64,000 bases of DNA from Roseiconus lacunae (GTDB taxonomy: Bacteria; Planctomycetota; Planctomycetia; Pirellulales; Pirellulaceae), in contig NZ_VSZO01000001.1 in the NCBI RefSeq assembly GCF_008312935.1, positions 930,001 through 994,000 of the forward strand, given 5' to 3'. The notes beneath the pieces are model-generated. The model saw only the letters and a program-made list of their open reading frames with translations. It was not told the DNA's origin and made no database searches. The position numbers and the translations under genes were made by a program. Positions 24,256 through 34,048 of the stretch are shown here, piece after piece. The first letter of the stretch is position 1. The number at the start of each line of letters is the position of its first letter.

Positions 24256-25091
24256 TAGCTCACCCCGTGCGAACTAAAGATGACGCTTGAGAGCGCCAAC
24301 AGCAAAAATCCAAGACTGGCCAGTGTCATGTAAAACGCCTTTCGGCCTCGGCTCGCCGGTCGATAAAAGAACTCCGTCGCGGCGGCGACACACAGCCATG
24401 CGAACAACACCAAACTTAAGATGATGCCGCTGTCGGTCCAAATCAATCGATTGTTTTGGTTGAGATTCATGATCATGCCGGCGATCACACCAATGCCGAC
24501 CGAAATCGTGCTGACAAGTAGCGATTGACGGTTGGATCGATCGAGAGTTTCCAGCGTGGGAAGTCGAAATCGGCGAGAGCCGGCACGCTTGAGTTTCAAT
24601 CGCCACGATTGAACGAGGTACATCACTCCGGCGAGGAAACCGACCAAGACGGCGCCGGTTCCGAGCAACATGGCCAAGCCGTGAATCGAGGCCCAGACGT
24701 TTGTCGCCCGATCTCGCGAAAATGGTTCCCATCCACCGACCAAGATTCCCAATCCGATCGTCGCCAAAATCAGCGGCAAAAAGAAAAAGCTGATGATCGT
24801 ATCGCTACGGCGAACATACGCGACGGTGAAAAAAATCGCCAAGCCGAGCGCGAGTAACAGCGACCACTCCGCCCAACTGGACAGTAACCCCTGCTCCTTA
24901 GTGACGTCGCCTTCGAGAACCCGCAAAAATAGAAAACTGATTTGGGTAAACAATCCCAACCCCATCATCATCAGCACCGCCGCCGAGCGCGCGCCAAAGT
25001 TAAACACCAGCCGTGACAGCTCGATCAATAATGCGAGCAGGTAACTGGTGAAGAAGCAGGCGACGGAAATCTTGTTCAGGATTTCAAACAC
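24255..25091 (-). CDS. Cytochrome c assembly/HemX-family membrane protein
   Basis: About 278 residues from a GTG at 25091; the frame is open to a TTG at 25205 but the extra residues are not hydrophobic and look non-coding. About eight membrane helices. The core WASIHGLAMLLGTGAVLVGFLAGVMYL is the CcsA/CcmC family region, with a conserved His in the SIHG part and a second His near the end. Upstream hemA position is classical for HemX, which influences GluTR levels in Bacillus; the haem-handling cytochrome-maturation function is the alternative. The classical WWD Trp-rich motif is weak. Confidence 0.8.
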   Translation of the reverse strand: MFEILNKISVACFFTSYLLALLIELSRLVFNFGARSAAVLMMMGLGLFTQISFLFLRVLEGDVTKEQGLLSSWAEWSLLLALGLAIFFTVAYVRRSDTIISFFFLPLILATIGLGILVGGWEPFSRDRATNVWASIHGLAMLLGTGAVLVGFLAGVMYLVQSWRLKLKRAGSRRFRLPTLETLDRSNRQSLLVSTISVGIGVIAGMIMNLNQNNRLIWTDSGIILSLVLFAWLCVAAATEFFYRPASRGRKAFYMTLASLGFLLLALSSVIFSSHGVS

Positions 25092-25448
25092 GAACGCCAG
25101 AACTTGGTGGGCGGGAACGGAAGGTAGGCAACGGAACGATTTCGATGGGCAATTCAATCGTGCGAGAAAAGATACGCCCTTCCTTTGTGTCGGTCGAAGT
25201 GGCAACCGTTAAGAAAGGAGACTTTTGTCGCAAAAAAGCAACTTGTGGCAGGATTTCAACAAGGGAGAACGGACCACTAAGTCGTGTTTTCGCCGTCTCC
25301 TACATCCTACACGTGTTTGCGACAATGGCCAGAGCCGCGACCAATCCGTCGTCTCGCGACTAAATCGAGCGGTATCTTCGGAGCCCCAGACGTGTTGTAA
25401 ATGTCCGACCTGAATCTTGGGTCAACCCAATCATCCCAGGACAGTCGG
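25092..25448. other. Intergenic region, nothing recognised
   Basis: 357 bases between the start of the HemX-like gene and the comEC stop. It should contain the hemX-hemA promoter. I see no repeats, gene or terminator with a T-tract. Confidence 0.4.
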
Positions 25449-28067
25449 TCACCAGGGACGCTCCAGCCAGGATCGAATCTCGGTCTTCCCATCCTGATCA
25501 AGACGGACGCGGATGGCCCCCTTTTGGGCCGTGACGTAAACGCCGCTGCCGGTTTGGGAGAGCATGTCGTGAACCTCCGGTCGGCCGGCACGCTGTCCGC
25601 CGCTGACGATCGTTTCCCCCGGCCGCGCCCAAGCCAACACCATGTCGGCGTTCATTCGCAGACTTCCGTGGTGCGGCGCCATCATCACCCCGCCCGGACG
25701 AGGACGTGGATGATTGACCAACACCTGGGTTCCTGGTGGTTCCAAGTCACCGGGCAATAGCAACGTTGTGTCGGCATGTTGAATCGATAAGACCAAACTA
25801 TTCACGTTGTCGTTGCCTTCGATACGGCTCGCCGGAGGATGAAGAACACTGACATTGCCCGGCAACGTCCACCGGGGATCGCGACGATCAGAATGAACTT
25901 CGACCACGGGGACTCCGGCATTGTCAATCGCCGTACGCAATCTCGCCAGCAGGTCGCCATCGCCCATCAACATCTCTGGCGGGGTGATGATCTTGCCGAT
26001 CGCAAATCGATCCAACAAAGCCGGCAGCGCGTTGAAGTGATCTGAATCGGCGTGTGAAAGGTAAACTTCATCGATCGACGTGATGCCCATCGACCAGAGT
26101 GCCCTATCGATCGGCCACGACGTCATCTGCTGATTGCCCAGCCGGCCGCAATCATAAAGCCAGATGCCTTCTCGTTGTAACGTTTGGTCATACGAACGGA
26201 CGATCACGCTGGTGCCATGACCAACGTCAACGAAGGTTGCTTCCAAAACGGTCGGCGGCAACGGTGCAACCTGCGTGACCAACCAGACATTGACCAAAAT
26301 CCAAACCGCAATCCAACCCAATCGAACCCACCGCGCGATCGGTCCTTTCAGTACCAACGTGAACATCAAGACGACATAGAACGAGCCCACACTGAAACCG
26401 TTCGGCGATGGTAACCACACGTGTCCGTTTTCGATCGATGCCGACCATCGAATCACCGTTGACATGTACCGCAATGCAAACTGGCATCCGGCCCCAGGTA
26501 GCTCGCTTAACCAAGGAGCGATCGGTTCGAAGATCACGACCAACACGCCAGCAGGCAAGGCGATCATCAGCCCGGACCAAACGAGGACATTGGTCAAAAC
26601 GCTGACCAGCGAGATCAAATGAAACTGTGACCAAACGTAGGGCAAACTCACGGCCGTCACGCAGGCGCTCATCCAAGCCATCTGAAAAACAAATCGAAAC
26701 ACCACGCCACCGAAACGTCTCCAACGCGGAGATGCTTCGTCAACGAGCTGTTGGAAATTTTGTTCTTGGCTGTTCTGTTGTCGCTGTCGATCCAATTGCC
26801 GATCCAGACCAACCGATGCGATTGAACGACCGGCAAGCATCAACGTCACGACGGCTAGAAACGACAGGTGTACGCCGGTAGAAAACAGATTTAACGGGTT
26901 CTTCAGCAACAATAGCACCGCCGCGAAGGCCAAAGTGTTCAGTGGCTGGCTGGTGCGGCGGAAACACGCAGCCAACATCAAGACACCGATCAAAATCGCG
27001 GCGCGTAAGACCGGCGGTCGCCCCCCGGTCATGGCCACATAAATCGCGCTCAGCGAAACGATGATGATCAACCGTGATATCGGACGTAGTCCAGCACCGG
27101 CGATCGCCCACGAAACAAACAGCACCAAGATGGCCAAGTGCATTCCGCTGACGGACAACAAGTGGGCCGTGCCGGTCGTGAGCAACGCATCACGCATTTC
27201 GGCATCGACCAGTTCGCGTTGCCCGAGAATCAATGCGAGGGCAAGCGATCCGGTTTCCCGGTCGGTGTGCCGCAGCAAAGACTCGCGTCCGGAGTTCGCG
27301 ATCGATGCGACCGAGCGGTGCACCCAATCGGTAGACGCTTGCAACCGTACAATCGCGTCGGCGTTCTTCGTTTCCATTCGGGCATGCAGCCCACGCCTTC
27401 GATAGGCGATGCGTAGATCAGGTTCACCCGGATTGGTCGGTGCGTCGAAAGCTCGTAACCAGCCATACACTTCCAATCGTTCACCCGGCAGTCGCCCGCT
27501 ATGGTCTCCTTCGGTCGTGACCAAGACCTTGCCGTCGCAAGGTGACCAGCGATCGTGTTGGCGAAACGAGTCGACTCGGACAACCAATTCGCTGTTGTAA
27601 GTAGCGATGGCATCGCGAGTATGATGGCTAAGTCTTAAGGTGACCCGTTCGGCGAGTTTGCCGCGGACGATGACGGGGATCGCTTCGCTTTGCAGCAAAC
27701 GACCGATCGTAGCCGAGCGATAGCGGTGTTCAAGAAACGCATGCCAACAAGCAAACAGGCACAGCACTGCCAATCCACTTGTCACAGCTGACAATCGAAC
27801 CGGACGAGCCTGACGAGGTCCGACGATTTCACTTGTCAACCACGAAGCGGTCGCGATCCCACCCCAGATCAGCAGGCTGGTGTTCAAGGATCGAAAGGTC
27901 GCCCAATCAAGCAAGATTCCCAGGACGGCAACGACCGTGAAGATCAGAGCCGGGTAACGATGTAAGGCTTCGCGAATCGAGAAGTCAGATTCGATCCAGC
28001 GGTGCCCCTTCAGCGCAGCGACGACCGATCGAACACTGGAAAAACGTTGCCCCGAAGAAAACCGCAC
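25449..28067 (-). CDS. comEC: ComEC/Rec2 family DNA-uptake channel protein
   Basis: 872 residues from a GTG. N-terminal membrane helices and the DUF4131-type soluble domain (about 60-250) come first. The competence domain follows: LALILGQRELVDAEMRDAL near 275, then GTAHLLSVSGMHLAIL near 293, with a further group of helices to about 600. The C-terminal metallo-beta-lactamase domain carries LSHADSDHFNALPALL near 667 and PHHGS near 800, with the usual metal ligands. The protein is expected to move single-stranded DNA across the inner membrane. No other competence gene lies nearby, but comEC is often isolated. Confidence 0.93.
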   Translation of the reverse strand: MRFSSGQRFSSVRSVVAALKGHRWIESDFSIREALHRYPALIFTVVAVLGILLDWATFRSLNTSLLIWGGIATASWLTSEIVGPRQARPVRLSAVTSGLAVLCLFACWHAFLEHRYRSATIGRLLQSEAIPVIVRGKLAERVTLRLSHHTRDAIATYNSELVVRVDSFRQHDRWSPCDGKVLVTTEGDHSGRLPGERLEVYGWLRAFDAPTNPGEPDLRIAYRRRGLHARMETKNADAIVRLQASTDWVHRSVASIANSGRESLLRHTDRETGSLALALILGQRELVDAEMRDALLTTGTAHLLSVSGMHLAILVLFVSWAIAGAGLRPISRLIIIVSLSAIYVAMTGGRPPVLRAAILIGVLMLAACFRRTSQPLNTLAFAAVLLLLKNPLNLFSTGVHLSFLAVVTLMLAGRSIASVGLDRQLDRQRQQNSQEQNFQQLVDEASPRWRRFGGVVFRFVFQMAWMSACVTAVSLPYVWSQFHLISLVSVLTNVLVWSGLMIALPAGVLVVIFEPIAPWLSELPGAGCQFALRYMSTVIRWSASIENGHVWLPSPNGFSVGSFYVVLMFTLVLKGPIARWVRLGWIAVWILVNVWLVTQVAPLPPTVLEATFVDVGHGTSVIVRSYDQTLQREGIWLYDCGRLGNQQMTSWPIDRALWSMGITSIDEVYLSHADSDHFNALPALLDRFAIGKIITPPEMLMGDGDLLARLRTAIDNAGVPVVEVHSDRRDPRWTLPGNVSVLHPPASRIEGNDNVNSLVLSIQHADTTLLLPGDLEPPGTQVLVNHPRPRPGGVMMAPHHGSLRMNADMVLAWARPGETIVSGGQRAGRPEVHDMLSQTGSGVYVTAQKGAIRVRLDQDGKTEIRSWLERPW

Positions 28068-28226
28068 CGTCGAATCGTCCTCGTCGACATCGAATGAACG
28101 CAGCCGTGCGGCCGATCATCATCGGATCAGCCGCGCGGCAATGAACTGTTGCACGGATGGTATGATAGAGGTTCTGTGGCGGGGGGTGTTCGTCAGTCAA
28201 GACATCGCGCGCTAAACTTAGAACGC

Positions 28227-28257
28227 GGAGCGACGCGATCGTTGTATCGATCGCTCC
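28227..28257. promoter_or_regulatory. Inverted repeat upstream of the S9 peptidase gene
   Basis: GGAGCGA and TCGCTCC are separated by 17 bases that also contain CGATCG-type half sites. It lies 53 bases before the start codon and could be an operator or an mRNA hairpin. Confidence 0.25.
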
Positions 28258-28309
28258 TCGTCGAACAAGTTCGCATTGAATCCATGACATCGATTTCACA
28301 GACACTGAT

Positions 28310-30451
28310 ATGAAGTACTTGTTGCCCCGTTCGCTTGCCTCGTTCCTCGTTATTGGTTTGACCTCAGCCGTGCCAGCGCAAAACGCGACTTCGAAATTGA
28401 CCTATCCGGAAACCGAAACGGTGGACATCACCGATACCTACCACGGAATCTCCGTGGCGGATCCATATCGTTGGTTGGAAGATACCGAAAGCGACGCGAC
28501 TCGGGCCTGGATCGATGCACAAAACGAGGTCACACAAAATTACCTGCAATCGTTACCCGGACGTGACGAGATGCGGCAGCGTCTTGAAAAACTTTGGAAC
28601 TACGAACGCTACGGGATCCCGCGTCGTCGCGGTGATCGTTACTTCTATTCGCACAACGATGGGCTGCAAAACCAAAGTGTCTTCTACACCGCCGAGTCGT
28701 TAGATGCCCCACGAAAGGTTTTGATCGATCCGAACACCCTTAGCGAAGACGGCACGGTTGCGTTGGCGTCGACGGCGGTCACCAAAGACGGCACGCTGGT
28801 GGCCTATGGACTAGCCGATGGGGGCAGTGACTGGCGTACTTGGAAAGTGCGTGATGTTGCGAGTGGGGAGGATCTTGAAGACGTCGTCCGTTGGGTCAAA
28901 TTCAGTGGTGTCGCGTGGCTGCCCGATAACAGCGGCTTTTTTTATTCACGCTACGACGCGCCCGAAGAAGGCGCCGAACTGACCGGGACAAACGAAAACC
29001 AAAAGATGTACTTCCATCGATTGGGAACGACTCAAGACAACGATCCGTTGATCCTGGCCCGCCCTGACAATCCAAAATGGGGATTCTCGCCCAGTGTAAC
29101 CGATGACGGGCGGTTCCTTGTGATTCACAACTGGAAAGGCAGCGAGCCGAAGTCACAGATTTTCATCAAACGTCTCGATCAAGAGTCCGCGGAGGTCAAA
29201 GAACTGATCATCGGGTTCGATGCCGAGTATGAATTGGTCGGATCGGTCGGCGATCGACTTTATTTTCTTACCGATCACGAAGCACCTCGCCGCCGCCTAA
29301 TCTCCGTCGACGTGAACAAATCCGGTCGTGATCACTGGGTGGAGGTTGTCGCCGAAAGTGACGACGTGATCGAATCAGCCAGTCTGTTCGGTGAGGTCTT
29401 TTACGTCACCGCACTTCGAGATGCTCGTAGTCGAGTGACACGGCACGCGATCGATGGCAAGTTGATCGATGAATTTGAATTGCCGGGACTCGGCAGTGTC
29501 GGAGGCTTCGGTGGCTATCAAGACGCGGCCGAAACGTTTTTCTCGTTCACTAACTATGTCACTCCCGGTGCGATCTATCGTGTCGACCTGGACGATCCTT
29601 CCCCCGAAAAAGGCACCGCCGAACTGTGGCGCCAAAGTGAGCTTGAAATCAATTTGGATCATTTCGTCACTGAGCAGGTGTTTTGTACCAGCAAGGACGG
29701 GACGAAGATTCCGATCATCATCACACGTCATCAAGACACCAAACTGGATGGCAGCAATCAAACGTTGTTGTACGCCTACGGTGGATTCAATATTTCGTTG
29801 ACGCCGTCGTTTTCGCCAGGCAATGCGGCGTGGGTCGACGCGGGTGGAATCTATGCGGTCGCAAACCTTCGCGGTGGTGGCGAGTATGGGCGACAGTGGC
29901 ACGAAGCCGGGATGCGTCTGGGCAAACAAAACGTCTTCGATGATTTCATCGCCGCGGCCGAATACTTGATCGATTCAGGCTACACGTCCAGCAAACGACT
30001 TGGCATTCGCGGTGGCAGCAACGGCGGTTTGCTAGTCGGTGCGGTGATGACACAGCGTCCGGATCTGTTCGGTGCTTGCTTGCCCGCGGTCGGCGTGATG
30101 GACATGTTGCGTTTTCAGAAATTCACCATCGGCTGGGCGTGGGTCGGCGAATACGGTAGCAGCGACGAAGAGGATCAAATCAAGAATTTGTTGTCCTACT
30201 CGCCGCTTCACAACCTGAAAGGTGGCACGTGCTATCCGGCAACTTTGGTGACAACGGCCGATCGAGATGACCGGGTCGTCCCAGGACATAGCTTCAAATT
30301 CGCCGCCGCGCTCCAAGAAGCACAACAGTGTGACAACCCGACTCTGATTCGAATTGAAACCCGCGCCGGACATGGTGCCGGGACACCGGTCAGCAAGCGA
30401 ATCGAGGAGTACACCGATTTGTGGACGTTCCTCAAAGCGAATCTTCAGTGA
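28310..30451 (+). CDS. Prolyl oligopeptidase family protein (S9), secreted
   Basis: 713 residues with a signal peptide (MKYLLPRSLASFLVIGLTSA, cleavage after about 24). The N-terminal segment YPETETVDITDTYHGISVAD PYRWLED is typical of prolyl oligopeptidases, followed by the beta-propeller (about 90-420). The catalytic domain has Ser in RGGSNGGLLVGA near 567, Asp in TADRDDRVVPGHSFKF near 655 and His in TRAGHGAGTP near 687. It cleaves short proline-containing peptides; the size-filtering propeller excludes proteins. The next gene begins 164 bp later. Confidence 0.95.
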   Translation: MKYLLPRSLASFLVIGLTSAVPAQNATSKLTYPETETVDITDTYHGISVADPYRWLEDTESDATRAWIDAQNEVTQNYLQSLPGRDEMRQRLEKLWNYERYGIPRRRGDRYFYSHNDGLQNQSVFYTAESLDAPRKVLIDPNTLSEDGTVALASTAVTKDGTLVAYGLADGGSDWRTWKVRDVASGEDLEDVVRWVKFSGVAWLPDNSGFFYSRYDAPEEGAELTGTNENQKMYFHRLGTTQDNDPLILARPDNPKWGFSPSVTDDGRFLVIHNWKGSEPKSQIFIKRLDQESAEVKELIIGFDAEYELVGSVGDRLYFLTDHEAPRRRLISVDVNKSGRDHWVEVVAESDDVIESASLFGEVFYVTALRDARSRVTRHAIDGKLIDEFELPGLGSVGGFGGYQDAAETFFSFTNYVTPGAIYRVDLDDPSPEKGTAELWRQSELEINLDHFVTEQVFCTSKDGTKIPIIITRHQDTKLDGSNQTLLYAYGGFNISLTPSFSPGNAAWVDAGGIYAVANLRGGGEYGRQWHEAGMRLGKQNVFDDFIAAAEYLIDSGYTSSKRLGIRGGSNGGLLVGAVMTQRPDLFGACLPAVGVMDMLRFQKFTIGWAWVGEYGSSDEEDQIKNLLSYSPLHNLKGGTCYPATLVTTADRDDRVVPGHSFKFAAALQEAQQCDNPTLIRIETRAGHGAGTPVSKRIEEYTDLWTFLKANLQ

Positions 30452-30615
30452 CCGTAAGAATCGACATCGATGCGATTGATGCACGTGGGACCCTCACCCG
30501 GGACCCTATAGCGGGATCGGTGGGGACGAACTAACCTTTCTGGTCTTGCGGGTGATGAAATCGGCACCATGACGTGTCGTCGACAGCCCGCGCCCGCCTA
30601 CCCGCGCACAAGATC

Positions 30616-31965
30616 ATGCATCTTGCTACCCCGACGGCGCCGACGTATGGGCGTACGTTTCCGCTGTATGTTCCGCCCATCGATTGGTTCTTTCTTACCG
30701 ACGATCGTCCCCGGTACACGATGTCCTTTTTCTTGGACCTCGATTTCAGCGGCCAACTGGATCGTTCCTTGTTTGAAGCCGCCGTCGACGAAGCGGTGCA
30801 GCGACACCCGCTATTGTTTTGTCGCGTCGGCGTTGAAAAAAACGATCGGCTTTGTTGGGTCTTGGCCCCCGAACTTCGTTCGCCGGTCGATTGGGCCGAC
30901 GATAGCGTTCCGATCGACATGGGCGATGGCTACCTGGATCTCCGCGAAACGACGGGTCTACGTATTTGGGTCCGGCAATCGGCCGCGGGTGCCCGCGTCT
31001 CAATGCAATTTCATCACGCCGCTTGTGACGGAACCGGTGCGTATCGGTTTGTCGGCGATTTGCTCGGGTGTTACATGAGACGTTTGCCAAGTTGCCAGGG
31101 CGACGTCGAATTGTCGAACTTTGATGCCGCGTCGCTCAAGGTTCGTCGCTCAAAGATGCGCAGCATTCTGATGCATGAAAGCGCACTGAAAAAGTTTCGC
31201 TTGGCCGCTTCCGAAGCGTTCAATCACATCGGAACCCGAGTCGCCCCGCTTAAGCCACCCGCGAAACGCCCCGAGACGTTTTCGCTTCCGGCGATGCAGA
31301 AACAAACGTTTTCGGCGGCGCAGCTGGCAAGTCTTCGTAAGGCCGCGACCTCACAAGGTGGCACGCTGAACGATTTGTTCCTCAGCAAGATGTTTGTCGC
31401 GGCGCGTCGCTGGAACGGTTCCTTCAGCGGTTCGCGAAAGATTCGGTTGTTGGTACCGGCCGATATGCGCGACGGCGACGACTTTGAGATCCCCGCTTGT
31501 AATATGACTGCCTGCACGTTCATCACACGCAGTCTCGGAGAGATCGAAGATGAGAAACGGTTGATGGAGTTGATCGTCAAAGACACGTTGGCGTTGAAGA
31601 ACGGTCAGCCTCAAAAGGACTTTGTCAATTCGATCACCACCGCGATGGAAGGCGGTTTACTGCCTTGGATTTTGAAAGCGAGTCGATGTTTGGCGACCGG
31701 TGTTTTCTCCAACGCGGGTGACCCGTCACGGCGGTTCACCGGTCGGTTGCCGAAGCGGCGCGGTAAGGTCAGTTGCGATGACTTCACGCTTGAAGCGATC
31801 ACGGGAGTTCCCCCGCTTCGCGAACAAACCCGTAGCACACTTTCGTCGAGTATCTACGGACGGCAACTCACCTTTTCGCTGCGCTGCGATCCGTATCTCT
31901 TCGGACCCGACGATACGAAAGACTTGTTGGAGTTGTTCTGCGATCAACTCCGCCCGCTAGTTTGA
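30616..31965 (+). CDS. Condensation/acyltransferase superfamily protein (HHxxxDG)
   Basis: About 449 residues from the ATG at 30616; a GTG at 30574 is the longer option. The protein has the BAHD/condensation fold pattern: LDRSLFEAAVDEAVQRHPLL (about 43-62) and the catalytic MQFHHAACDGTGAY near 133, where the second His would be the base. The C-terminal half is family-like (GGTLNDLFLSKMFVAARRW, LVPADMRDGDDFEIP, SIYGRQLTFSL). Relatives include NRPS condensation domains, PapA and wax-ester-type acyltransferases. No carrier protein or NRPS is adjacent, so a free-standing acyltransferase is more likely. Substrate unknown. Confidence 0.75.
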   Translation: MHLATPTAPTYGRTFPLYVPPIDWFFLTDDRPRYTMSFFLDLDFSGQLDRSLFEAAVDEAVQRHPLLFCRVGVEKNDRLCWVLAPELRSPVDWADDSVPIDMGDGYLDLRETTGLRIWVRQSAAGARVSMQFHHAACDGTGAYRFVGDLLGCYMRRLPSCQGDVELSNFDAASLKVRRSKMRSILMHESALKKFRLAASEAFNHIGTRVAPLKPPAKRPETFSLPAMQKQTFSAAQLASLRKAATSQGGTLNDLFLSKMFVAARRWNGSFSGSRKIRLLVPADMRDGDDFEIPACNMTACTFITRSLGEIEDEKRLMELIVKDTLALKNGQPQKDFVNSITTAMEGGLLPWILKASRCLATGVFSNAGDPSRRFTGRLPKRRGKVSCDDFTLEAITGVPPLREQTRSTLSSSIYGRQLTFSLRCDPYLFGPDDTKDLLELFCDQLRPLV

Positions 31966-32055
31966 GCGGCAATTGACGATGTTTCCTGGGCAAAGCGTTG
32001 TTGTCTAGCTAAGCTGATCGGGTCTCGTTCCGGTCTCAACTTGGTATCTACAACG

Positions 32056-33882
32056 ATGAATCGTCTGTCACTTCCGAGCGTTGTTTTACTGTTCTCCTTT
32101 GTCGCGCCTTTAAACGGAGATGAGGTCAAGATCCCCGTCATTAAGGACGGCAAGGCTCAGGTAATCAAGGAACTCGAAGACTCTGACTATTGGATTCGAC
32201 ACGACCTTTGGGTGGAAACCGAATTCGATTCGGACGGCGATGGGCGGCTCGATCGGATGCATGTGAGTGTGACTCGGCCCACCCAGACGGACACGCAGTC
32301 GTTAAAGCTGCCCGTGATCTACAACTCCAGCCCCTACTTCGCCGGGACGACGGGCAGCGACGAGTCGTACTTCTGGGATGTTCGTCAAGAGTTGGGTGCC
32401 GACCCACCAAAACGTTCCAAAGCCCCCTCAATCGAGCGAACCGGAACACGTCCGATTATCTCCAAACGACACGTCAAAGATTGGTTGCCGCGCGGATTTG
32501 TCGTCGTTCACTCCAGCGCGCCAGGGACCGGGCTTTCCCAAGGTTGCCCGACCGTCGGTGACGATCCAGAAGCACTCGCACCCAAGGCGGTGATCGATTG
32601 GTTGTGTGGACGTGGAAAGGGTTTCAGCGATCCGCTGGGCGGCGAACCTGTCGAAGCGTACTGGTGTTCGGGAAAGGTTGGCATGACCGGAACCAGCTAC
32701 AACGGAACGATCCCATTGGCGGCCGCGACCACCGGAGTCGAAGGTTTGGAGGTAATTATTCCGGTGGCACCGAACACGTCATACTACCACTACTACCGAT
32801 CCAACGGACTGGTTCGTCATCCGGGCGGGTTCCTGGGCGAAGATATCGACATCTTGTACGACTACATTCACAGCGGTGGTAACGAACAAGTTCGCGAATA
32901 TTGCAATTGTCATGTCCGCGACAAACAGATGAAAGCCAACCAAGATCGGGCGACTGGTGACTACAACGATTTCTGGTCGTCACGCGATTACCTTAACCGA
33001 GTCGATGGCGTGAAAGCGGCGGTCTTGATGGCTCATGCGTTCAACGATTGGAATGTGGTGCCAGAGCACAGCATTCGAATTTATGAAGCGCTACAAAAGA
33101 ACGGTGTTCCGACAGCCTTGTTTATGCACCAAGGGGGACACGGGGGACCGCCGCCGACCGAGATGATGAATCGATGGTTCACGCGGTATCTTTTCGATGT
33201 CGAAAATGGTGTCGAGAATGACTCCAAAGCTTGGATCGTTCGCGAAGGCGATAAACGCACCGAGCCGACAGAGTATGCCGACTATCCACATCCCGAAGCC
33301 AAAGACGTCACCGTTTACCCGGTCGCCGGTGCACCGCAACGCGGTGCCTTGCAGTTAAAGCCGGTTCAGCAACCGACGACAGAAACACTCGTCGATAACT
33401 TTTCATTCTCCGGCGATGCGCTCGCCCAAGCGGAGTACACCGAGCATCGGTTGATCTACACCACGCCAAAATTTACCGATGCCGTTCATTTGTCGGGAAC
33501 GCCACGCGTGAAGGTTCGATTGGCGTGTGATCAGTCGGCGGCCAACTTGAGTGTCTGGTTAGTTTCGTTGCCTTGGAATACCGACAAAAATGCCAAGATC
33601 ACCGACAATATCATCACCCGCGGCTGGGCCGATCCACAAAACATCAAGTCGATTCGCGAAAGTGAAGCGTTAGTGCCCGGGCAGTTTTACGATGTCGAGT
33701 TTGATCTCCAACCCGACGATCAGGTGATCGCCAAAGGCCAGCAAATCGGCTTGATGATCTTTTCAAGCGACCGCGACTACACGTTGCATCCCACCCCCGG
33801 GACCAAGCTGACGATCGACCTTCAACAAACCGAGCTGACCTTGCCAATCGTCGGGGGCTCCCTGCCGCTGGAGAAGCAGTAG
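32056..33882 (+). CDS. Xaa-Pro dipeptidyl-peptidase-like S15/CocE hydrolase, secreted
   Basis: About 608 residues from the ATG at 32056, with a short signal peptide (about 1-20). The N-terminal part carries DLWVETEFDSDGDGRLDRMH, whose Asp-rich run looks like a calcium loop. The alpha/beta hydrolase core has Ser in KVGMTGTSYNGTIP near 215, Asp in AHAFNDWNVVPEHS near 335 and His in MHQGGHGGPP near 365. A C-terminal beta-jelly-roll of the CocE/PepX type follows (about 430-600). It is expected to release X-Pro dipeptides, a good functional match to the S9 peptidase two genes upstream. Confidence 0.9.
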   Translation: MNRLSLPSVVLLFSFVAPLNGDEVKIPVIKDGKAQVIKELEDSDYWIRHDLWVETEFDSDGDGRLDRMHVSVTRPTQTDTQSLKLPVIYNSSPYFAGTTGSDESYFWDVRQELGADPPKRSKAPSIERTGTRPIISKRHVKDWLPRGFVVVHSSAPGTGLSQGCPTVGDDPEALAPKAVIDWLCGRGKGFSDPLGGEPVEAYWCSGKVGMTGTSYNGTIPLAAATTGVEGLEVIIPVAPNTSYYHYYRSNGLVRHPGGFLGEDIDILYDYIHSGGNEQVREYCNCHVRDKQMKANQDRATGDYNDFWSSRDYLNRVDGVKAAVLMAHAFNDWNVVPEHSIRIYEALQKNGVPTALFMHQGGHGGPPPTEMMNRWFTRYLFDVENGVENDSKAWIVREGDKRTEPTEYADYPHPEAKDVTVYPVAGAPQRGALQLKPVQQPTTETLVDNFSFSGDALAQAEYTEHRLIYTTPKFTDAVHLSGTPRVKVRLACDQSAANLSVWLVSLPWNTDKNAKITDNIITRGWADPQNIKSIRESEALVPGQFYDVEFDLQPDDQVIAKGQQIGLMIFSSDRDYTLHPTPGTKLTIDLQQTELTLPIVGGSLPLEKQ

Positions 33883-33900
33883 TGTAGGTTCGTCGTTTCA

Positions 33901-33966
33901 ATCAGCCGCAAACGCGCTAACGTGCGGTTCGTCCTCGCAAACCTGAACTAATGCCCGTCGGCTGAT
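33901..33966 (+). repeat. Dispersed hairpin repeat with composite flank
   Basis: It runs from ATCAGCCGCAAACGCGC to ATGCCCGTCGGCTGAT. The following bases to about 34025 (TTCGATTAAATCAACGAAAC, GGCGAGTTCCGCGACC) are the reverse complement of the flank and GTAGCGGAA element seen at 4657-4724, so the whole composite is present in inverse orientation. Confidence 0.75.
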
Positions 33967-34048
33967 CGTTGAGTCGCTTCATTCGATTAAATCAACGAAA
34001 CGATTGGCGAGTTCCGCGACCGGGAGGTGCGACTGCTGGCGCGTCCGA

